A stretch of DNA of 64,000 bases from Dehalococcoidia bacterium (GCA_011170375.1 DUEV01000010.1:1-64000); one strand, 5' to 3'. Shown: positions 7,631-14,331, counted from the first letter of the stretch. Notes: generated by a model not told the origin, from the sequence alone. Numbers and translations are program-made.

Positions 7631-8193
7631 CAGGCTTCTCTCCCCGCAGGCAGCATTTTTCTTTCCTCTCCTGCCGGTAGGGTTACTTTCTCTTTCCCGG
7701 CAGGAGATCTCACCGCCGAAGCGATGATACCGAGCATCATGACCGGGAGCATCATCGTCAGCAGTAAGCTCCAGTCGTAACCTGCCTCTCCGGTCACATC
7801 CGGCATTCCCGGCCAGGTGGGAGGTAGGGCGGAAACTGTCGGTGCTACCAGGCTCGTTGAGACCAGGTCGGCTACCATTTCGGTCTCACGCTCAACCAGA
7901 CCGACAGACAGGACAACATCACTCTCGTCAAAGCGTAGAGCGCCTCTAAGCCTGAGAAAATCGCCCGGCTCCACGGTAAACCAGGTGCTGCCGTAGACCG
8001 GTAAGGCTTCTTCGCTGATCAGAGTATCGTTACGGAAGAGCCCGGCTATGAGGGCATACTCTTTCGCCGTATCGGTCGGGTTGGCGACGTAGATATTGCA
8101 GCCAATGTCGAAACCCGGAGTGTACACTATCCAGGGAGCGAGGTCCCAGAAGATGTCCCCGAGCTCACCACCCATGACACCCGTCGTCGTCAT
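7630..8193 (-). CDS. Beta-rich protein with Met-rich membrane helix and basic tail
   Basis: A 187-residue protein. Residues 1-125 look like an Ig-like beta domain ('CNIYVANPTDTAKEYALIAGLFRND', 'VEPGDFLRLRGAL'), followed by a Pro-rich linker (SALPPTWPGMPD), a Met-rich membrane segment (about 141-160, LLLTMMLPVMMLGIIAS) and a tail with three LPAG repeats (TLPAGEE, MLPAGRE). The orientation suggests a surface domain anchored by its C-terminus. Start ATG overlaps the previous stop (ATGA). Confidence 0.62.
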   Translation of the reverse strand: MTTTGVMGGELGDIFWDLAPWIVYTPGFDIGCNIYVANPTDTAKEYALIAGLFRNDTLISEEALPVYGSTWFTVEPGDFLRLRGALRFDESDVVLSVGLVERETEMVADLVSTSLVAPTVSALPPTWPGMPDVTGEAGYDWSLLLTMMLPVMMLGIIASAVRSPAGKEKVTLPAGEERKMLPAGREA

Positions 8194-8363
8194 GATAGCT
8201 TGACCTCCTCCCCCTTGAATGCTTTTTTCACCAGTGACAGCGCCCAGGCCCCAAAAGCAAACATGATGGCGATATCGATTACCCCTCCAACGATGACCTG
8301 CCAGAACTGCGGCTGATACCCGGCTAGGTAATAGCCGTAATACTGTTGCGGTGAATAGCTCAT
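8190..8363 (-). CDS. 57-residue single-pass membrane protein
   Basis: The start at ATG 8363 is supported by a 4-bp ATGA overlap with the upstream gene; the long upstream extension of this frame lies inside that gene and is not credible. The protein has a Tyr/Gln-rich N-terminus (YSPQQYYGYYLAGYQPQF), one membrane helix (about 22-44) and a basic tail (KKAFKGEEVKLS). It resembles small coat-like or pore-like membrane proteins in layout only. Confidence 0.6.
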   Translation of the reverse strand: MSYSPQQYYGYYLAGYQPQFWQVIVGGVIDIAIMFAFGAWALSLVKKAFKGEEVKLS

Positions 8364-8863
8364 CCGGCAGCCTCCTTTACCTGCTTGGGTTTTTCCTTGG
8401 CTGGCGAGAGCGCCGGCATCATCTTCATGACGATAAACATGACCAGTAGCAGTATCCCTATGTTGACCAGGTTGGATATAAGGCTCTTTAGGGAGCTGGG
8501 CAGAAGCAGCCAGACACCGGCTGTGATAAGCGGTGGCAACGCTATGGTCGCCACAATACCGATGATGATGGGCAGCCAGGCCAGTCCTTTCTGCCAGACA
8601 AGATATACGGTCGGTGAGGCCGCATCGGCGTAAACGTAGTACGCACTGCCCGGCCATGGCTCGACACCGGCGCCACGGCATGCCTGTTCCAGGTCGCTCA
8701 GAGTTTCCCTTGATACCTGCTCGGTAAAATCAAGACGCATCAGGACAAGGGCACCTTCAGCCGCGCCTTCTTCCAGCGGGGCGAAGGTGCCCAGCTCCTC
8801 GACACTCTGAGCCTGTCCCAGGAGGACAGGGCTGTATCCCGGCGGGATGAAAGCATAGGGCAT
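8360..8863 (-). CDS. Membrane protein with soluble N-terminal domain
   Basis: A 167-residue protein. Residues 1-90 form a soluble alpha/beta segment ('GALVLMRLDFTEQVSRETLSDLEQACRG', 'AYYVYADAASPTVYLV'), then two membrane helices (about 95-120 and 128-148, the second containing MFIVMKMM) and a Lys-rich tail (AKEKPKQVKEAAG). Unrecognised. It lies between the 236-residue candidate structural gene and the 57-residue membrane gene. Confidence 0.6.
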   Translation of the reverse strand: MPYAFIPPGYSPVLLGQAQSVEELGTFAPLEEGAAEGALVLMRLDFTEQVSRETLSDLEQACRGAGVEPWPGSAYYVYADAASPTVYLVWQKGLAWLPIIIGIVATIALPPLITAGVWLLLPSSLKSLISNLVNIGILLLVMFIVMKMMPALSPAKEKPKQVKEAAG

Positions 8864-8880
8864 GATCCACCTCCCTATGC

Positions 8881-9591
8881 TTATTCCACCAGCCTCTTAC
8901 CCCTGAGCCCCCACACCGTCAGGTCGACGGTAACCGCACCACCGGCAATAGCCGCCGTCTCTCCCGTGGCGACCAGGGTGAGCTTGTCCCCACCGATAAG
9001 CCTGAGAGCGTTACCTAGCTCGTCTGGGTCGGCAAAGTCCCTGATTACCTCGCGGTAGACCTTGACTTCGGTCGCACCGTCCCAGTAAGCGCCGACCAGC
9101 ACCAGGTCGTGGTCAAAGACATCTCCGGCGGCAATCTGCGCCTGCGTGGCGATGAGCCGGTCATTGGTGCTGTAGAAGAGCTTGGCGACATCTCCGGAGA
9201 CGGGAAAGCGGGATACCCGGAAATTGCAGATGAGGTCGCCGGCCGCCAGGGCCGCCTGCTGGTGGACCCGGATCTCGTGGCACCTGAGATACCATATCTC
9301 ATCCTCGGGTACCTCGATTTCACCGGTAACCTGTGCGCCGACCGCTGTCCCGATGGGCACGGTGATGCTGACCTGGCCGTTCCTGGGATCAATCCTGTCA
9401 AGCGTGTGCTGCTTTTCCGCCAGGGCGAGCTGCTCACTTAGGACCTGCAGCGGCAGGCCCATCCAGTAGCCGGACTCATTATCATAGACACCGAGCAGGT
9501 TCAGGAACTGGCCCAGCGGAGGCACCCATCCCTTGGGAGGCCGCGTTCCCGGGTAGCCGGGATACTGCTGCGGAATAATGTTCTTCTCCAT
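8881..9591 (-). CDS. Candidate major structural (capsid-type) protein
   Basis: A 236-residue soluble protein with a Pro/Gly-rich N-terminal arm (IIPQQYPGYPGTRPPKGWVPP), a short helix (about 46-66) and then a continuous run of predicted beta strands to the C-terminus ('GQVSITVPIGTAVGAQVTGEIEVPEDEIWYLRCHEIRVH', 'KLTLVATGETAAIAGGAVTVDLTVWGLRGKRL'). This composition would suit a jelly-roll virion protein, but I cannot identify the fold. It follows the two tiny paralogous membrane proteins in the operon and is the largest purely soluble beta protein of this half. Confidence 0.58.
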   Translation of the reverse strand: MEKNIIPQQYPGYPGTRPPKGWVPPLGQFLNLLGVYDNESGYWMGLPLQVLSEQLALAEKQHTLDRIDPRNGQVSITVPIGTAVGAQVTGEIEVPEDEIWYLRCHEIRVHQQAALAAGDLICNFRVSRFPVSGDVAKLFYSTNDRLIATQAQIAAGDVFDHDLVLVGAYWDGATEVKVYREVIRDFADPDELGNALRLIGGDKLTLVATGETAAIAGGAVTVDLTVWGLRGKRLVE

Positions 9592-9622
9592 ATCGTAACC
9601 TCCTTAAAGATTTCACCTCCGG

Positions 9623-9823
9623 CTATGACTTGCTGCTGCCGGTGATACCCTTCATCATGGGCATCATGATTGCCAGCATCATGATCATCATGATCATCGG
9701 CATCATGGCGCTGAACATGCTCGTCCAGTCTGTCGTCTGCATCGGATAGTAGCCAGATACCGTGCCGTACTGGTACTGCTGGGGCCGGAGCTGCTGCCCG
9801 GCAAATTGCTGTGTTCCAAACAT
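9623..9823 (-). CDS. 66-residue Met-rich membrane protein (paralog 1)
   Basis: The N-terminal half is polar and Gln/Tyr-rich (MFGTQQFAGQQLRPQQYQYG), then one strongly hydrophobic Met-rich segment (about residues 36-58, MFSAMMPMIMMIMMLAIMMP) and a short basic tail (MKGITGSSKS). It is clearly paralogous to the next gene (9858-10061): same length, same MFxTQQ start, same MMPMIMM core and same MxKGxT end. An AGGAGGT site precedes the ATG at 9823. Layout resembles small coat proteins of membrane-extruded viruses; this is inference. Confidence 0.68.
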   Translation of the reverse strand: MFGTQQFAGQQLRPQQYQYGTVSGYYPMQTTDWTSMFSAMMPMIMMIMMLAIMMPMMKGITGSSKS

Positions 9824-9857
9824 TGTTGATTACCTCCTGATACTATTCAGTTAATAT

Positions 9858-10061
9858 TCATTCTGTGGCGGTAACACCCTTGAGCATCGGCCCAATGATG
9901 GCGAACATCATCACCATCATGATCATGGGCATGATGGCGGTGAACATCCCCGCGGTGGGGTCCGTCTCCTGCGTCGGGTAATAGGCCGAGGGGCCGCTCA
10001 CCTGCATGGCGCCGTACTGTCCGGGAGCCACCGGCCCGGTTACCTGCTGAGTATTGAACAT
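9858..10061 (-). CDS. 67-residue Met-rich membrane protein (paralog 2)
   Basis: The start at ATG 10061 is chosen because GAGGAGGT lies directly upstream and it aligns with the paralog at 9623-9823. Sequence begins MFNTQQVTGPVAPGQYG, has a Met-rich hydrophobic segment (about residues 39-60, MFTAIMPMIMMVMMFAIIGP) and ends LKGVTATE. A tandem duplication of a small membrane protein next to candidate structural genes is a common arrangement for abundant virion or membrane components. Confidence 0.68.
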   Translation of the reverse strand: MFNTQQVTGPVAPGQYGAMQVSGPSAYYPTQETDPTAGMFTAIMPMIMMVMMFAIIGPMLKGVTATE

Positions 10062-10208
10062 GCTTACCTCCTCGATCGTCTTTGCCTGGAGTATCACCCT
10101 GCTTTATCCCGATGTCTCTCTTGGATAGGTATTCGATTCACCGCCGCCGCGACGGCGATAAATCGATTTAAGGCGGTACCCTCGAAACGACATCAGTTAT
10201 TGAGGATG

Positions 10209-10421
10209 CTACTCGAACATGGCACGCTTGTAGCCGGCGACTACCTCGTCACCCTTCCCGTCCACACCGTCGCGGTAGTGGTTAACGCGCCCTTCCTTGA
10301 CCTTCATGCCGTTGGGGGCAATACCGTTCATGCCGGTGCGGTAGGCTTCAGGAGTGGCTTTCTCGGCATAGGTGATAGGAACGCTTCTCTCCAGTTCAGA
10401 CCAGCTTGCGTACTTACCCAT
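10209..10421 (-). CDS. Small soluble protein at the head of the second operon
   Basis: A 70-residue charged protein (starts MGKYASWSELERSVPITYAEK) with no membrane helix, signal or known motif. The ATG at 10421 is preceded by a strong AGGAGGT site. It is the first gene after the hairpin-rich spacer that separates the control and structural halves of the block. Function unknown. Confidence 0.6.
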   Translation of the reverse strand: MGKYASWSELERSVPITYAEKATPEAYRTGMNGIAPNGMKVKEGRVNHYRDGVDGKGDEVVAGYKRAMFE

Positions 10422-10496
10422 ATGGGCACCTCCTTGTCATTCTCTACCCCCGGTCGCGGCCGGGTTGTAAAGGGGAGATGCAACCTGGTGGAAAGG

Positions 10497-10544
10497 AAAA
10501 GGGGTTAGCCTGAACCTCTCCAGTCCAGATTGCTAACCCCTTTT
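10497..10544 (-). terminator. Terminator-like hairpin 2
   Basis: Perfect 13-bp inverted repeat AAAAGGGGTTAGC (10497-10509) / GCTAACCCCTTTT (10532-10544). On the minus strand the 3' arm is followed by CCTTTCC, giving a T-rich tail. Together with the hairpin at 10574-10615 it separates the regulator gene from the structural-type genes. Confidence 0.65.
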
Positions 10545-10573
10545 CGTAGCCCGAGAGCCGCTGGTGAAACAAC

Positions 10574-10615
10574 AAGCCCTGAGAGCCAGTATTCACCGGC
10601 AGGCTCTCAGGGCTT
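10574..10615 (-). terminator. Terminator-like hairpin 1
   Basis: Perfect 14-bp inverted repeat AAGCCCTGAGAGCC (10574-10587) / GGCTCTCAGGGCTT (10602-10615) with a 14-nt loop. On the minus strand it is followed by GTTGTTTC. It lies about 65 bp after the end of the AbrB-like gene. Confidence 0.7.
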
Positions 10616-10656
10616 CCAACTCTAGCCTATAGCACTACCTGGCTTCTGTCAAGATT

Positions 10657-10680
10657 GTACGGGCGTATATACGCCTGTAC
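10657..10680. promoter_or_regulatory. 24-bp palindrome, candidate operator
   Basis: A near-perfect 24-bp palindrome (one mismatch; core GGCGTATATACGCC) touching the stop codon of the AbrB-like gene. Its size and symmetry suit a dimeric DNA-binding protein. It could be the operator through which the adjacent AbrB-like protein controls the downstream structural-type genes; this link is inference. Confidence 0.5.
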
Positions 10681-10865
10681 TAACCTTCAGCTTCGCTTGC
10701 GGTTTCGGGCTTCTCCTTTACACGGACGAGTACGCCGTCATTGGCAATAACCTCGACCGTATCACCGGGCTTGAGATGGTTATACGTCACCCAAGCCTTG
10801 GGCAGGGTGACAGCCAGGCTGCCCTCACCTACCCGGAATAGTATCCGCTCTACTTTTATCGGCAT
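10680..10865 (-). CDS. AbrB/SpoVT-type DNA-binding regulator
   Basis: A 61-residue protein from the ATG at 10865, which overlaps the upstream stop (ATGA). The sequence 'SLAVTLPKAWVTYNHLKPGDTVEVIANDGVLVRV' is the swapped-hairpin AbrB/MazE pattern (S-x-x-V-T-L-P-K...L-x-x-G-D-x-V). Such proteins dimerise and bind palindromic operators, either as transition-state regulators or as antitoxins. No toxin-like partner is adjacent, so a regulator is favoured. A 24-bp palindrome lies right after the gene. Confidence 0.85.
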   Translation of the reverse strand: MPIKVERILFRVGEGSLAVTLPKAWVTYNHLKPGDTVEVIANDGVLVRVKEKPETASEAEG

Positions 10866-11113
10866 CAGCTCGACCTCTCGAACATGGCCTCGTTCCACCT
10901 CTGCCACTTCTTCTCCTGGGTCTCGGCATAACGTTTTGTCGCCTTCTCGGCCCATTCCTTCTGAATCGGGGTTTGTGCTTCCGGCTGATAGTTCTCTTGC
11001 CGCGGAGACGCTTGAATTAACGGACGAGATGTGCCGGCGTTGGCTGCCTCGTAGGCCATACGCCAGAGAGCCAGGAAAAGCAGGCCGTATACCGGCGCCA
11101 GCCAGCTATTCAT
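10865..11113 (-). CDS. Small single-pass membrane protein with charged tail
   Basis: An 82-residue protein with an N-terminal membrane helix (about residues 4-24, LAPVYGLLFLALWRMAYEAAN) and a long charged, probably helical C-terminal part (QKEWAEKATKRYAETQEKKWQRWNEAMFE). It overlaps the previous gene by 8 bp and the AbrB-like gene by 4 bp. Unrecognised. Confidence 0.6.
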   Translation of the reverse strand: MNSWLAPVYGLLFLALWRMAYEAANAGTSRPLIQASPRQENYQPEAQTPIQKEWAEKATKRYAETQEKKWQRWNEAMFERSS

Positions 11114-11384
11114 ATATCTTTACCCGGTAGCCAACTGCCTGGAAACCGCGGCTAAGCAGGTTAATCCAGCTGTCAACCAACTCCCTGACCATGCTCTCTA
11201 CTCTTTCATGATCGCTTGACCCGATGCGGAGCTCGAAACCCCGCTCATTTCTCTTGACGATTACCTCTACCCGTGAGATAGCTTCTCTTACATCGGGTGG
11301 CGCCTGTCCCATCTGCTGGCTCATCAGGCGGAAGAGCATCTCCTGGGACTGGGGTGTATTAGCCATCTGCATGAAATCAAACAT
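11106..11384 (-). CDS. Unknown small protein
   Basis: A 92-residue protein from the ATG at 11384, placed 2 bp after the preceding stop with a GGAGG site. It begins MFDFMQMANTPQSQEMLFRLMSQQM (helical, Met/Gln-rich) and continues with an alpha/beta segment ('EAISRVEVIVKRNERGFELRIGSSDHERVESMVRELVDSWINLL'). No known motif. The N-terminal Met/Gln helix echoes the C-terminal Met/Gln segment of the preceding HTH protein, which could be an interaction surface. Confidence 0.58.
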   Translation of the reverse strand: MFDFMQMANTPQSQEMLFRLMSQQMGQAPPDVREAISRVEVIVKRNERGFELRIGSSDHERVESMVRELVDSWINLLSRGFQAVGYRVKIYE

Positions 11385-11385
11385 C

Positions 11386-12201
11386 CTATTCCTCCAGCTC
11401 GTTAATACTGTGTCTCTCAATCGGCGGCGCCTCCATCGGCTGCTGGCCGCCGAGTGGGCTGCCCTGGTACGGTGCCCTGGGCATCATGCCTGGCAGCGGC
11501 ATGCCGAACATCTGAGCCATCTGCTGCATAGACTGCATCATGTTGAGCAGCCGGCTAAACGGATCGTCGTTCTTGCCTGTCAACAGCTGTCTGATTTGCT
11601 CCAAGGAGCTGCCCGTCTGTGCGTTGCTCTGTGAAATCGCCCCATAAACCTGGCTTGCCGTCTCGTGTGCTGCCCGGTCGGCAATCTCCTCGCTGGCAGC
11701 CTTCGCCCTGGCGGCCGCAGCGTCCTGCTCCTCCCTGGTCTCCTTCATAAGCTTGAGAATGGGCTCCATCCGCTTGGCATCCGCCTCGGCGGAGCCCTTC
11801 TGGATGCTGACCAGGTCCATGACCATGAGCATAGCCGCCCGGAACTTCATGATCGCCCGCAGCTCCATCCGTTCCTCCGGGGTGCTGCCACCCATGTACT
11901 GTTTCAACACAGCCTCAGGTGCTATCATCTCCATGCCGCCGCCCATCTTGCGTACCATCGGGAAGCGACCGTCGGCCTCTTCACCTTCCTCCTCCGATCT
12001 GCGGGCATGCTCCAGCTCTTCGCGGATAATCTCCCGCATCTTCTCTTCCAACAGGGTGTTACTATCGGCTTCCAGTTGCTTGAGCTTCACCAGTGTGTCA
12101 TGAACCCTGCTACGGCTGGCCTTGAGCTTGACCGCTATCTTCCTTTCGGACAGCCCCTGCCCCTGAAGTCTTTTCACATCCTCTGTAAACTGGTCGTCCA
12201 T
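11386..12201 (-). CDS. HTH-domain coiled-coil protein, candidate autoregulator
   Basis: A 271-residue protein from the ATG at 12201 (GGAGGAG site). Residues 6-40 read as a homeodomain-like HTH ('EDVKRLQGQGLSERKIAVKLKASRSRVHDTLVKL'), as in resolvases or phage regulators. A long charged helical region follows (about 45-190, coiled-coil-like, with Glu/Ala repeats), then a Met/Gln/Pro-rich C-terminus (NMMQSMQQMAQMFGMPLPGMMP). The upstream region carries repeated AACCACT/AGTGGTT arms, likely its operator. A DNA-binding or partition-like role is inference. Confidence 0.65.
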   Translation of the reverse strand: MDDQFTEDVKRLQGQGLSERKIAVKLKASRSRVHDTLVKLKQLEADSNTLLEEKMREIIREELEHARRSEEEGEEADGRFPMVRKMGGGMEMIAPEAVLKQYMGGSTPEERMELRAIMKFRAAMLMVMDLVSIQKGSAEADAKRMEPILKLMKETREEQDAAAARAKAASEEIADRAAHETASQVYGAISQSNAQTGSSLEQIRQLLTGKNDDPFSRLLNMMQSMQQMAQMFGMPLPGMMPRAPYQGSPLGGQQPMEAPPIERHSINELEE

Positions 12202-12215
12202 TTCTCCTCCTTGCC

Positions 12216-12318
12216 AACCACTGAAGCTGAAGTGGTTATCTTGTGGCCCGGCCATCACGCTTAAAGTGGTCTAGCAGTTGCTCAGCCAGCCGAAGCTAAA
12301 TGGTTGGTTTTCAACCAC
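12216..12318. promoter_or_regulatory. Repeated AACCACT/AGTGGTT operator-like arms
   Basis: Inverted repeat AACCACT (12216-12222), 8-bp spacer, AGTGGTT (12231-12237), just upstream of the HTH gene's start. Related half-sites follow at 12265-12270 (AGTGGT) and in a second hairpin at 12301-12317 (TGGTTG, 5-nt loop, CAACCA). Spacing and symmetry suit a cooperatively bound regulator, plausibly the HTH protein itself. Confidence 0.55.
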
Positions 12319-12340
12319 TCTCAAGACCTCAAATTCGTAG

Positions 12341-13288
12341 CTAAATTCCACTCCTACCGGTCACCCCCAAGCCAGATACTTCACCAAATAGCAGATTAAC
12401 CGCCCGGTCTACACCCAGGTGGGGTGTCAGCCTGGCCACCCTGATGGCGTCACGGACGTCCTGGCTGAGACCATCCAGCCTGTGGGCAATCTCTCCGGCA
12501 ATCTCCCGGCCAAGGCCTTCCCGCCTGACCAGCACTCCTTCGACTACCGTGAGATATTCGCTCTGGCTGTAGGCAGCCAGTTTCCTGACGGCAAAGCGGG
12601 ACTTGAGCTCGGGCGAGAGCGAGTCCAGGCGGTTGCTGGCAGCAACTATCCTGATCTGGTTGGAGAGATTAAGCTCCCGTCCTCTCTTGGCACGTACGAG
12701 ACGGCCTCCTTCCATCATGGAGAGTAGAGCCGCCGTATCAGCAGCGTTCATCTTGTCCAGCTCGTCAATGAGCACAATCTGCGGGCGCCTGTCGGCGACG
12801 ACGTCCCAAAGCCCGGCTTTTGAGGTTGCTGAGCCTACAAGCCAGATGGCTCTCTCTCCTGCAATTCGCTCAATATCCCACAGGAAAAGCGTCTTAGCCA
12901 GCGCCGGTGGGCCTGCCAGCAGGACATGCACCGGCTTGTCCGCCAGCAGACAGGCCGTAAGCAGCTCCTTGATGTCGTTGTGGCCGATGATGTCGGTGAA
13001 TATATCCTCGGGTATCTCCAGCTTTTCGGATGGCTCATTCTCGGTCCGATTACTTGCTGGCCCGGCGCTGGCCAGCACCCTACCCAATTCGCTGAGCCTA
13101 TATCCTGTATAAGAGTTGGAGCGAAATACATTGTCGAGGTAGCCTTCCTTGAAAAGACGGCTCAGGGTCGCCGGCCAGATACGGACATGGCGCCATGACC
13201 AGCCTATCTTGTACTCTCTTTGCATGTCGTGGGAATCTTCAAACTGGGCTATCTCATTAATCAGCTCGATGTCTCCTTCTTTCATCAT
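12341..13288 (-). CDS. AAA+ ATPase (MoxR/RuvB-like) with N-terminal winged helix
   Basis: A 315-residue protein from the ATG at 13288, which gives proper spacing to AAAGGAG and a 4-bp overlap with the J-domain gene (the ATG at 13294 is too close). Residues 1-75 look like a winged helix; the AAA+ core has Walker A GPPALAKT (about 126-133), Walker B IVLIDELDKM (about 171-180), sensor-1 IVAASNRL and an arginine-finger region 'SPELKSRFAVRKL'. MoxR-type ATPases remodel protein complexes; RuvB-type enzymes work on DNA. The winged helix and partner J-domain gene suggest a DNA-targeted remodeller. Confidence 0.85.
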   Translation of the reverse strand: MMKEGDIELINEIAQFEDSHDMQREYKIGWSWRHVRIWPATLSRLFKEGYLDNVFRSNSYTGYRLSELGRVLASAGPASNRTENEPSEKLEIPEDIFTDIIGHNDIKELLTACLLADKPVHVLLAGPPALAKTLFLWDIERIAGERAIWLVGSATSKAGLWDVVADRRPQIVLIDELDKMNAADTAALLSMMEGGRLVRAKRGRELNLSNQIRIVAASNRLDSLSPELKSRFAVRKLAAYSQSEYLTVVEGVLVRREGLGREIAGEIAHRLDGLSQDVRDAIRVARLTPHLGVDRAVNLLFGEVSGLGVTGRSGI

Positions 13289-13653
13289 TCCCATCTCCTT
13301 TCTTTTGCGATTTGTCCGTAGGCAGCGATGACCAGGCTAAGCAGCCGCTCGGTGCCTTCTACTCCCGCTGTGTCGGGGTGCAACTTGTGCAGCAGGGCCC
13401 GGTAACGCTTCCTGACCTCTTCATCGGAGGCCGATTTCTCCAGCCCCAGCAGCCAGTAGGCATCCAAACCGGCCCGCTGATGGTTCATGTTTAGCGGTTG
13501 CGGCATCCCCGAACCCATGAGCTCCATGAAGCCCTGGAGGATGGAGGGATTAAGAATGTCATCCATGATGGAGCCCAGCCACCGGGACATATCTCCCTGC
13601 ATCTCTGTTAGGTGCTCGTAAGCACTGGCTAAAGGATCTTTTGCATTTGTCAT
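13285..13653 (-). CDS. J-domain (DnaJ-like) co-chaperone
   Basis: A 122-residue protein whose C-terminal half (about 63-122) is a J-domain: 'DAYWLLGLEKSASDEEVRKRYRALLHKLHPDTAG' with the HPD motif at 92-94. J-domains stimulate the ATPase of DnaK. The N-terminal half is helical and Met-rich. It lacks the Gly/Phe and zinc regions of full DnaJ. It is translationally coupled to the AAA+ gene that follows, so the two may act as one unit, for example in replication-complex remodelling; that is inference. Confidence 0.88.
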   Translation of the reverse strand: MTNAKDPLASAYEHLTEMQGDMSRWLGSIMDDILNPSILQGFMELMGSGMPQPLNMNHQRAGLDAYWLLGLEKSASDEEVRKRYRALLHKLHPDTAGVEGTERLLSLVIAAYGQIAKERRWE

Positions 13654-13674
13654 CTCTAGGTCGCAGTCACTAAG

Positions 13675-14010
13675 TCAACTTTTTCTGTCATCCGGAGGAT
13701 TCTCAACCCTGATAACTACGGCGCCGCCCAGCTTCTTGGCCTCGTGTATTAGCCTGATGGTCGAGTCGTCAGCCTTCTCAAGCTGGTACAGTTCAGTTAG
13801 CAGGTATATCGGATAACCAGATGGAACATCTCGGGCAATCGTCTCATCTACCACGACGATGACATCTCCATCGAACAACCGGCACTGCCACAAGCACCAG
13901 CCCCTCTCGCCAAGCAACTCGCTGGTCCTGGCGCCGACCTCCTCTGGCGATTGCTCGAGAGGTGTATGGACCCTTTTGGGGGCCTCCGCATTCATCGCCC
14001 TGAGCGTCAT
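13675..14010 (-). CDS. Unknown soluble protein
   Basis: A 111-residue alpha/beta protein from the ATG at 14010 (GGAGGG site), overlapping the stop of the upstream gene by ATGA. 'GWCLWQCRLFDGDVIVVVDETIARDVPSGYPIYLLTELYQL' and 'IRLIHEAKKLGGAVVIRVE' give alternating strands and helices. Not recognised. It belongs to the replication half of the block. Confidence 0.6.
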   Translation of the reverse strand: MTLRAMNAEAPKRVHTPLEQSPEEVGARTSELLGERGWCLWQCRLFDGDVIVVVDETIARDVPSGYPIYLLTELYQLEKADDSTIRLIHEAKKLGGAVVIRVENPPDDRKS

Positions 14011-14282
14011 CAAGCCCTCCTTTCCCAGAATGCCGCCGGGGTTATATGGACAAAGCGGCTACAGCGGCTACACCCTAGATATGCCACGCCTGAATATAAA
14101 TGATTTAGCTTTAAAAATTCTGTAGCCGTTTTGTAGCCGCTTTTATTAATCATCTCGAATTTAGCCTCAAAAATTGTAGCCACTTTGTAGCCGCTTTCTT
14201 TTTCTTCCCTTTTCCCTTGTAGCCGGTGTAGCCGCATTAAAACCACCGGCCTGGCTAAAACGGCTACACTCTGTCCAGGCAT
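14010..14282 (-). CDS. Small protein encoded across the iteron cluster
   Basis: A 90-residue ORF that starts 4 bp after the primase-helicase stop and overlaps the next gene by ATGA, which supports real translation. Most of the GTAGCC iterons lie inside it and encode repeated GYKxAT segments (SGYKVAT, SGYKTAT). A CSRC motif sits near the C-terminus. The coding sequence may be secondary to the DNA repeat; the protein is unrecognised. Confidence 0.42.
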   Translation of the reverse strand: MPGQSVAVLARPVVLMRLHRLQGKREEKESGYKVATIFEAKFEMINKSGYKTATEFLKLNHLYSGVAYLGCSRCSRFVHITPAAFWERRA

Positions 14283-14331
14283 GGCTCACGCCTGAGGATT
14301 TTCCCCTGTAGCCGCTGTAGCCGGTGTAGCC
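14057..14331. repeat. Cluster of 12 GTAGCC iterons, candidate replication origin
   Basis: GTAGCC occurs at 14122, 14133, 14176, 14187, 14219, 14228, 14308, 14317 and 14326 on the plus strand, and as GGCTAC at 14057, 14066 and 14262. Copies come in pairs or triplets spaced 9 or 11 bp, most preceded by T and followed by G. The cluster spans the end of the primase-helicase gene and the following small ORF. Iterons beside a replication gene are the standard layout of plasmid and phage origins. Confidence 0.65.

Noticed and set aside
8190-8681. A 163-codon version of the small membrane protein gene
   Set aside because: The extra N-terminal codons lie inside the upstream gene in another frame; the ATGA overlap at 8360-8363 marks the real start.
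10680-11113. Toxin-antitoxin pair (AbrB/MazE-like protein with the 82-residue neighbour)
   Set aside because: The neighbour is a membrane protein with a charged helix and has no MazF, Doc or PIN features, so a regulator role is more likely for the AbrB-like gene.
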